This document shows positions 56,152-64,000 of a stretch of 64,000 nt of DNA, in pieces. A program made the position numbers and the translations under genes. Source of the DNA: Dipteronia dyeriana (Eukaryota > Streptophyta > Magnoliopsida > Sapindales > Sapindaceae); NCBI GenBank assembly GCA_032871835.1, contig CM065297.1, forward strand, positions 19,632,098-19,696,097, given 5' to 3'. The number at the start of each line of letters is the position of its first letter. Position 1 is the first letter of the stretch. The notes below the pieces were generated by a model. That model was not told the DNA's origin, made no database searches, and saw only the letters and a list, made by a program, of their open reading frames with translations.

Positions 56152-59100
56152 ATGCATCCTCAAGGTTATGGTATGATTCCTAACTTCATTCCTACATGTC
56201 ATTTTTGTGGTATTGATAGTCACATTAGACCAAATTGCTTTAGATATATTAAATTGTGTAGGATTGAAAGCATGATAGAAAAGAAAAAGACTAAAGCCAT
56301 GATGCATGTCACTAGGAAAAATGGAACAACTTTGCATGATCCTAGGACACTTAGAGCCCATGTGCCGTTGACCACTAGAAAGAAAGATATTACACCTAGG
56401 TGGATTAGAAAGGATGAACACCTTTGCCATGTTGCACAAATTGCCTTGAATGCTCATTCTTATGATTTTTGGTATTTGGATCTAGGCTCATGACTGGAAA
56501 TAAGAGTTTATTTAAGACTCTTGTGATTGAGGAGGGAGGAAATGTCACATTTGGTGATAGATCCAAAAAGAAGGTTAAAGGAAAGGGAACCATTTCCATT
56601 CCCGAATTACCCTCCTTGTCCAATGCTTTGTATGTTGATGGTTTAAAAGCCAATTTGATAAGTATTTCACATCTTAGTGATGAAAGACTTTCCGTCTTGT
56701 TTAGGAAAAATGATTGTTCTATCCTATTGCCAAATGGACAAACCTTGTTAAAAAGTATGAGATCTAGTGACAATTGCTATTGTCTTGAGGCTAGAGGTAT
56801 CTCTTACAATGTGTCCAAGGATGAACAAATTGAGTTGTGGCACGAAAGACTTAGTCACATGAACTTTAGGGATTTAAGAATCTTAGATAAGTTCAATGTT
56901 GTGTTAGGCCTTCCCAAGCTTGAGAAAAAGGTTAATGGTGTTTGTGGACCTTGCCAACAAGGGAAGCAAACCAAAAGTATTCACAAAAAGGGCAAGTATG
57001 TAACCACCAAGGAACCTCTAGAGCTTCTCCACATGGATCTTATAGGTCCTATGCAAAACGAAAGTTTAGGTGGAAGAGATACATTTTTATGTGTGTAGAT
57101 GACTTCTCTAGGTACACATGGACTTATTTCCTTAGAGAAAAATCTAAAACTTTTGACAAGTTTAAAATGCTTTGTTCTAAAATTCAAAATGAAATGAACT
57201 CCAAGATTAAAAATATTAAGAGAATTAGAAGTGACCATGGGAAGGAATTTGAGAATGCCCATTTTGAAAAATTTTGCAATAGTCTAGGCATTTCTCATGA
57301 GTTTTCGGCTCCTAGGACACCTCAACAAAATGGAGTTGTTGAGAGGAAAAATAGGGTTCTTCAAGAAATGGCCCTTGTGATGTTGCTTAGCAATAATGTC
57401 CCTAGAAATCCTTGGGCCGAGGCTATCAATACGGCTTGCTACACAGGAAATAGAGTTTTCCTTAGGCCCCACACTAGGCAAACCTCCTATGAGTTATGGA
57501 AAGGTAGAAAGCCAAATGTTAGCTACTTCCACACCTTTGGAAGAAAATGCTACATTTTGAATGACCGTGATCAACTTGGCAAATTTGATGCTAAGAGTGA
57601 TGAGGGTATCTTCATTGGCTATGCCTTTAATAGTAGAGCCTATAAAGTTTATAATATAAGAACTAGGACCGTAATGGAATCATCTAATGTTGTCACTGAT
57701 GATACAAGACTCAAAACTAATGACCATGAGAAGGAGGTAGATTTAGTTGATGACTCCCTTTTGGAGAAGGTTGTTGATGTCTCTAATATTGAAAAGACTG
57801 ACCTTGATGATGACATAACTCAACCTATTGATAGGATTCCTCCCTTGAACTCAAAAGAACCTGCTCCATGGGTTAGAAAACTCCAAGATAAAGATGACAT
57901 TATTGGAGAGGTTAGTGAGGGTGTTAGGACTAGGCATCAAATGACTAATCTAATTAGCTACACTTGTTACACCTCTCAAATAGAACCTAAGAAAATTGAT
58001 GAAGCTTTAAAAGATGAATTTTGGTTTCTTGCCATGCAAGAAGAACTTAACCAATTTGAAAGGAATGAGGTTTGGACTCTAGTTACTAGGCCCAAGAACA
58101 CCAATGTGATAGGCACCAAGTGGGTATATAGAAACAAATCCGATGAGGATGACAACATTGTATGAAATAAGGCTAGGCTTGTAGAACAGGGGTACTCTCA
58201 AATTGAGGGTATTGACTTTGAGGAGACATTTGCTCCCTTTGCTAGGATTGAGTCTATTAGGCTTCTTTTATCCATTTCTTGTTTGTACAAGTTCAAATTA
58301 TATCAAATGGATGTTAAGAGTGCCTTTCTCAATGGTTTCTTGCAAGAGGAAGTGTTTGTTGAGCAACTCAAGGGGTTTATGGATCCTTACCACCCTAATC
58401 ATGTCTATCACCTCAACAAAGCTTTATATGGGTTGAAACAAGCACCAAGGGCTTGGTATGAGCATCTCACCCAATATCTCATAGACAATGGCTACACTAG
58501 AGGTAGTGTTGACAAGACTCTATTCATCAAGAAAAACAAAGATGAGCTCTTTATAGCTCAAATGATATAGTCTTTGCTCCACCAATGACACCAAAGTCCA
58601 ACAATTTATTGATGTCATGTCTCATGAATTTGAGATGAGTCTTGTTGGTGAGCTAAGTTACTTTCTAGGTTTACAAATTAAGCAAATGGATGATGGGATT
58701 TTCATATCCCAATCTAAGTATGCCAAAAACCTAGTGAAGAAATTTGGCCTTGAAAGTGCCAAACATTTTGATACACCCATGAGTACCACTTTAAAGCTAA
58801 GCAAGGATGCTAGTGGTAAAAGTGTGGACCAAACTTTATATCGTGGCATGATTGGTAGCTTGCTCTATTTGACCGCAAGTAGGCCCGATATCTCCTTTAG
58901 TATGGGTGTCTGTGCTAGGTACCAAGCGGATCCTAAGGAGTCCCATCTCTCTTCTGTTAAGAGAATCATTCAATATGTGAATGGGACATCCAACTATGGG
59001 ATTTGGTACTCTTTTGACACTAATGCTAGTCTTGTAGGCTTTGGTGATGCAGATTGGTCAGGAAATTGTGATGATAGGAAAAGTACATCAGGTGTTGCTT

Positions 59101-59513
59101 TTTCCTTGGGAACAACCTTGTCTCTTGGTTTTGCAAGAAGCAAAATTCAATTTCCTTGTCCATGGCTGAGGCCGAATACATCGCTGCTGGGAGTTGATGC
59201 AAACAACTCCTATGGATGAAGCAAATGCTAGTCGACTATGGATTCAATCAAGGTACTCTTACTCTCTTTTGTAATAACATGAGTGCAATTAATATTTCAA
59301 AGAATCCGGTTCAGCATTCTAAGACTAAGCATATTGACATCCGTCATCATTTCATTAGAGAACTAGTTGATAGCAAATGCATTGCACTTGAGCATGTAGG
59401 TATAAATGATCAACTAGCGGATCTATTTACTAAACCCGTAGATGCTACTCGATTCAATGCTACTCGATTCAAGACTCTTAGTAGATCTATTGGGATTTGT
59501 TTAATGGAGTGAT
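56152..59513 (+). pseudogene. Protease, integrase, RT and RNase H of the Sirevirus-like element
   Basis: Second zinc knuckle CHFCGIDSHIRPNC, then WYLD where the protease active site is truncated (56480-56494: the usual D-S-G-C-S-R-H is shortened with a frame change). Gag-pre-integrase (LWHERLSHMNF), integrase (CVDDFSRYTWTYF, RSDHGKEFEN, GVVERKNRVLQ), RT (TKWVYRNKSDEDDNIV, TGA at 58163, [30 protein letters not shown]). The catalytic YVDD is absent: after ELFIAQ about 10 bases are missing (near 58563) and the frame is lost. RNase H (GFGDADWSGNCDDRKSTSG, KHIDIRHHFIRE) ends at 59513. Further shifts near 57075, 58575 and 59150. Confidence 0.9.
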
Positions 59514-60748
59514 GTGTTGTGGTCTTTGACCTCATAAGGGGAACTCAAGCAAAGAGAGCTACTGTATACTTGTTGCATCCCATTTTTCTTAAAAATGTTT
59601 ATGCTCCTTTATTGATTACTTGAGTACCTTGGTTGCACTTATTATAGTATATTGTATTTTCTTCAATAAGTGTGAACTTTGCTTTGATTACAATCCATGT
59701 CATATTTTTGTTCAAACATGCATTTTTGGACTAGGAGATCTACATAGGAAGTACATATTGAATGACCTATAATTATATCCATGACATGATGATTCTTTAA
59801 TGACATGCTAATAAAAAATGATAAAGCATGAATTGATGAATGCAATTGTTAAATGCAAAACATTGTGTGAAAATGCTAGTGAGACTAAAATGTTTAATCA
59901 ATGTCTCTATTTATTTATTAGTTGAGCATGACTATTATCATACGGGTATCCTCCCGGAAAAATCAAATAGGGTGCAAAGTTTCTCATGCCATGTTTAGCT
60001 TTTAAAGTTGGATATAGTGACTTTAAAACTTGATATCTATAAGAACTCTATTTCCTTGCTTCTCTTATGACAAATGGTGAAATTGGTTTGAATTATATTG
60101 GAAACCTTTGTAATTTGCTTTGCCAAATACCATTGTTTTTGGACTTGAATGCAACATGTCTTGTATGCAAAGCATTTTTGATTCATACATTTTCTTCAAA
60201 TAAATCTCCTTGTTTCTCTCCTATTAATAGAGTTGCATAAATGTGGCTTATATAATTATTCAACAATCTTGTATGCTCTTTTCTTTCTTTGCCTTGAGTG
60301 ACTCGGTTGGGGATTTCTTCTTTGCCTATATCATGACAAAAAGAGGGAGTAGCATTGACCTAGCATTGTGATGTTAGGGGAGTAGAATGTGTTGGCTTTA
60401 AGGGGGAGCATTGCAAGAGTGTACTTGTTTGAGGGGGAGATTACATGTAGGGGGAGTAACCCATTGAGGGGGAGCATTGCATGAGCATTTCACGATGTCA
60501 TACTCATATTTTTGAATGCAAATGCTTTTATTTTATATTCACTTGATCATCTCACATGCATTTGGTTGGAAAGTGTATTTGTGCTTGCTTTGTGTGTAGG
60601 GTTGATTGTTCTACAAGAGATTGAAGATTTAAAGTTTTTTTTTATGTTTATCTTTTTGTAATGTAGAATATCTTCCCGATGTTTTATTTTGTTTTGTGAG
60701 GATCAATGTGAGTGGTGGTTTTGTCACGAAATAGCCAAATGGGGAGAT
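59514..60748 (+). other. 3' non-coding region with multiple polypurine tracts
   Basis: No envelope-like or other ORF is supported. Between 60350 and 60480 there are at least five tracts such as AAGGGGGAGCATTGC, GAGGGGGAGATTACA and TAGGGGGAGTAACCC. The final tract AAATGGGGAGAT abuts the 3' LTR. Repeated purine tracts here are a published Sirevirus feature. Confidence 0.82.
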
Positions 60749-61784
60749 TGTAAAGTCCTCATTTGTTGATTGGCTTATTTCATGAACAAATCACATTTTT
60801 GGGGTATTATGTAAGGGTAGCTTAGGCTCTCAAGACCTCAAGAGGAGAAGCACCAAAGGTAAAATTCTTGTGCTTACTTGCTTTAAAGAGATAGTTGCAC
60901 ACACTCACAAATTCATGCATAACTTTAATTCTTATATGTTGAGTGTTTTCTTGTGTGCATTTTGATGTCTCTTATTGATTTATTTGCATCTTGTAATTAA
61001 ATGATTTATGTCATGTATGGCGTTAGAATATGATGCATGTTTCATCACTCTTGAACTTTTTGAAATTGTATGTTTGAGTGTTGAAATCAGGTTGTGCACT
61101 ACTTGACCAGTGCACCTCACTTGCGCAACATTCCAGCGGAACGCCGCTAGTCATGCACCACTGAGCTGCGCCATTGCACCCATGCACAGTTGAAAAAAGT
61201 GGGCGTGCGCTACTTGTCCAGCTCACCTCACCAGCACAAACATCCCAGAGTATTTGAGTTTGTGTTGCGCCACTGGGATGCGCCACTCGTCTAGCGCCTA
61301 TTGTAAAATTAAGCTGTGCGCTGGTGGTGCACTACTCGACCAACGTACGTCACCAGTGCACAAAGAGGAAGCTGGAATGTTTTTTCCAAAACAACCTCAC
61401 TTTGTTTGGATCTTATATATATATATAACTCAGTACTTTAAGGTCGTGTAAGAGTTTAGAATATCATATATTTTCCTTAGAAATTGCAAGCAAGATGGAC
61501 TAGGTTCAGTTATACCGGGATTAGGTTGTAATTCCTTTACCATTAGTGGATTCAAGGTTCTAGTGTGGCGCACTCATCAACTCATGGTTTTTCCCATTTT
61601 GAGGGTTTCCACGTATATCTCAAGTGCCTTTACTATTTTCGCATTTATTACACTTGTGGTATTTTCATAACAAGATAGGGGCATTTTCGTAATCTTGACC
61701 TTCAACGAAAATTGGGTAAATTTGTTTAAAATCTATTCACCCCCCCTCTAGATTAATATATTACACACCATAATAATTGTTTCA
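60749..61784 (+). repeat. 3' LTR of the Sirevirus-like element, internally deleted
   Basis: 1036 bp. Compared with the 5' LTR it lacks about 490 bases after TTCCTTAGAA (61480) and a smaller stretch after CCGGGATTAGG (61525). It keeps the terminal TGTAAAG and TTGTTTCA. Confidence 0.92.
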
Positions 61785-62620
61785 CTTTTCAAAAGGGAAA
61801 AGGTTATTGTGCCAACAATAAGAAAGCTGGGATCGAAGAATAGAAGAGAGACAATCGTACTGGAGTTGTGAAGGATAAGGCTAAGGCAACTTGCTACAAC
61901 TATGGAAAACTGGGTCACTTCACTCGTGAATGCACTGTAGACACAGGAGCAACAGACCATGTAGCTAGAGACCGGGGAACATTTATGGAATATCGTCAGA
62001 TCCCACAAAGAACTAAGTGGATATACATGGGAAACAATTCATGAGTGGAAGTCAAGTGTATTGGCACATGCAAACTAGAGTTTCACAATGGCAAAACCCT
62101 CTATCTCCATGATATGTTGTATGCACCAGAAATCTGACGAAAATTAGTCTCTGTTACTACTCTTCTTGGCCTAGATTACGCTTTAAATTTCCATGAAAAT
62201 AATTTGAACTTTTATTTGAATTCTATTCGAATTGGTATAGGTTATTTGTTAAAAGGTTTTATGGTTTTGGATACTGGTTTTAACAGTATTAATAATGATA
62301 GTAGTTTTTCCTTGATATCTGCTTCTGATAATATTGATGTTTATACTTGGCATGCTAGACTAGGCCATATTGGGCAAGATAAAATGAGTAGATTGGCCAA
62401 AAAAGGTCTATTGGGATCACTCACTAGAATAGAGATGTCTATTTGTGAGAAATGTCTAGCAGGAAAAACTATAAGAAAACCATTTGGTAAAGGAACTCGT
62501 GCTAAAATTCCATTGCAATTGGTTCATTCAGACATATGTGGTCCAATGAATGTAAGAACGAGGCAAGGAGCTTCCTATTTCATTACATTCATAGATGATT
62601 TCACACGTTTCGGTCATGTC
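61785..62620 (+). pseudogene. Gag end, protease and gag-pre-integrase of copia D
   Basis: Resumes after the insertion with lysine-rich sequence, zinc knuckle CYNYGKLGHFTREC (second Cys of the usual CxxC is Tyr), the protease motif VDTGATDHVARDRG (61938 on), gag-pre-integrase (TWHARLGHIGQDKMSRLAKKGL), zinc CEKCLAGK and the start of the integrase core (HSDICGPM, FITFIDDFTRFGHV). Zinc knuckle and protease are unusually close, suggesting a deletion. Cut at 62620 by sequence E. Confidence 0.82.
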
Positions 62621-64000
62621 TGTTAGGATTATGCTCAATAGCAAGAGTCAATTAATGTTATTGACAATCGTTTCATATTAATGAAAGTGATTTTAAGTTT
62701 AACAAATCTTATGACATTTATAGTTTAATTATTATAATTTTCAAAAGTAAATAATCATAAGGTCAAAAGACTATGAGAAAAGAAGAATTGTTCATGCATC
62801 TGGATATGTATGAGATAGACACAATTCTTTAGTTAATCTTGAACAATATTCACAACTTAAGATATAGGTTGGGCATCTTTATCTTGTTAAATTGTAGATT
62901 CTTTTGCTAGCATTTGAATGGGATCAAATGTGTTATGATGAGTCCAAAATCATCAAAGTGTGGTGTCTTTGGGCAAAAGAATCTAGTGCACTAGGTGCAC
63001 TGAAAAAGATCACAATGAATTAATTTATCCATAACTGTTAGTGGATAAAAGTTTTCACTTGAGGACAATCGGGGAGTCTATCTCAATCCTGAGATAAATG
63101 ATGGACTTATGGTAAGTGTTATCATTTGAACTATCAATGAGTACGATTATATAACGTAGTTTATCCTCGATAGTTTGATGGTATTCATTTGTTAATCGAT
63201 AGAGGACTTAATTTATAGATATGGACATTGTTGCTCCATTTATTAAATGTGAGTAGAATACCATCATATGGATATTTTGAGGTATTGGATATTAAATCTT
63301 AACCTTAAGTTTTCAATAGTATCTATTGCAACATGGCTTCTGGACAAGTCAAAATATCCAAGTTCAAAATGTGGTCATATGGTAAATATGATAACTTGGA
63401 GAGCAATAGGCGGTCTATGAGCTCTTGACGATTACTGGTATTCTTCACGAGGATACACTATCTCCATAAAGATTGTCTAGGGATGAATGAGAAATATTAA
63501 CATATTCTATCTTTATTTAAGAGTTCAGTTTTAGTTCTTTAGTGGAATGAACTAAAATTAATAGATTGGACATAAGTGAATCATTTGTTGATTGTGATTA
63601 GGTTATGTCTATTGAAGCTTAAATTTAGATAGCCCGCCGAGATCCTCAATCCATACGAACTTGCCTGGATCACTTGATATATTCTACCGGACCAATTTAG
63701 GGGTCCATCTAAAATTGTATTAAGACATGTGGACCTGTTTATTTTAGTAAGAATGAGTCTAGTTCACATGTGGACTTTTTATAAAAGTCCAATGGATTTA
63801 ATAAAATAGGAAAAACAATATTTGGCCCATGTATAAGGTGTTGGGCGGCAAGGCTATATAAAATAGCTTATTATATTGTTTTTTGTTTTATTATTTAATT
63901 AAATAGAAATTAACTAAATTTGTAATCAATTAATTATTTAATTAAAAGTCAATCTTTTTCCTAATAGGAGAAGGTCTCCTAATATTATAGTATTGTTGGT
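62621..64000 (+). mobile_element. LTR-like sequence E inserted in the integrase of copia D (partial)
   Basis: Begins TGTTAGGATT exactly where the integrase reading (FGHV) stops. 1.38 kb of AT-rich non-coding sequence with a TATA box (TATATAAAATAG, 63855-63866) near its end. This looks like the U3 part of a long LTR on +. The end of the LTR, primer site and coding part are outside the window, so the class is open. Confidence 0.5.
63855..63866 (+). promoter_or_regulatory. TATA box in sequence E
   Basis: TATATAAAATAG, preceded by a GC-richer GGGCGGCAAGG, in an otherwise AT-rich LTR-like stretch. Confidence 0.45.

Larger units (their letters stand above)
52676..61784 (+). mobile_element. Sirevirus-like (SIRE/Maximus) Ty1/copia element
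   Basis: LTRs 52676-54270 and 60749-61784 with exact duplication CTTTT (52671-52675 and 61785-61789). Primer site 54273, long gag with coiled coil, pol in copia order, then 1.2 kb of non-coding sequence with several GGGGGAG tracts before the 3' LTR. Large LTRs, long gag and multiple purine tracts fit Sireviruses. RT lacks its catalytic motif, so the copy is dead. A solo LTR of the same family is at 34618-36237. Confidence 0.92.
49599..64000 (+). mobile_element. Ty1/copia element D, 5' part, split by two further elements
   Basis: 5' LTR 49599-50050, primer site, long leader, gag (51960-52670), then after the Sirevirus-like insertion the gag zinc knuckle, protease and gag-pre-integrase (61790-62620). 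At 62621 it is cut again by sequence E. D lies inside gag of copia C. Its 3' half is outside the window. Confidence 0.82.

Noticed and set aside
59514..60748. Envelope-like ORF expected in some Sireviruses
   Set aside because: No open frame with a signal or membrane segment of useful length; the region has stops in all frames and the purine tracts.

Overview
The window is plant nuclear DNA, most likely from a eudicot. It holds one intact-looking host gene set in a dense bed of LTR retrotransposons. The host gene is plastid threonine deaminase (OMR1 type) on the + strand at 14971-24619. It has nine exons, and all eight junctions can be placed so that the spliced frame stays open for 606 codons. 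The exons give a plastid-targeting N-terminus, a PLP catalytic domain and two ACT-like regulatory repeats. This enzyme makes the first committed step of isoleucine synthesis.

Upstream of the gene (987-13077) is a Ty3/gypsy element of the Tat/Retand kind. It has 848-bp LTRs that differ at only about 11 positions, and a 5-bp target duplication inside a TA microsatellite. Gag-pol runs on the - strand. A separate spliced antisense gene (aORF, 2324-5303, + strand) points toward it, and an 86-bp tandem array lies between the two 3' ends. A 1-kb fold-back element (13851-14829) ends about 45 bp before the TATA box of the threonine deaminase gene. Intron 7 of the gene is swollen to 4.4 kb by two inverted-repeat elements.

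Downstream (25326-38351) is a second, older Tat/Retand element with the same design: gag-pol on -, aORF on +, short tandem repeats between them. It contains a solo LTR of a Sirevirus-like family and a 331-bp direct duplication around a palindrome-rich 516-bp insert. Several catalytic Asp codons of both Tat elements have become Asn through G-to-A changes.

Between 38352 and 39144 is a patch of gene debris: an inverted pair of fragments resembling a small secreted cysteine-rich (lipid-transfer-like) protein, and a piece of the threonine deaminase gene in which intron 2 is joined directly to intron 4.

From 39145 to the window end lies a nest of Ty1/copia elements. Copia C (- strand, from 39145) contains a hAT-like element (41789-43170), a Tork-like copia B (43296-48948, + strand) and copia D (starts 49599, + strand). 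D is split by a Sirevirus-like copia (52676-61784) and again by another LTR-like sequence E (62621 to the end). All the retrotransposon coding regions carry stops, frameshifts or active-site losses. Many stops fit C-to-T decay of CAG, CAA and CGA codons, as expected where transposons are methylated. No tRNA, rRNA, CRISPR or bacterial-type features were seen.
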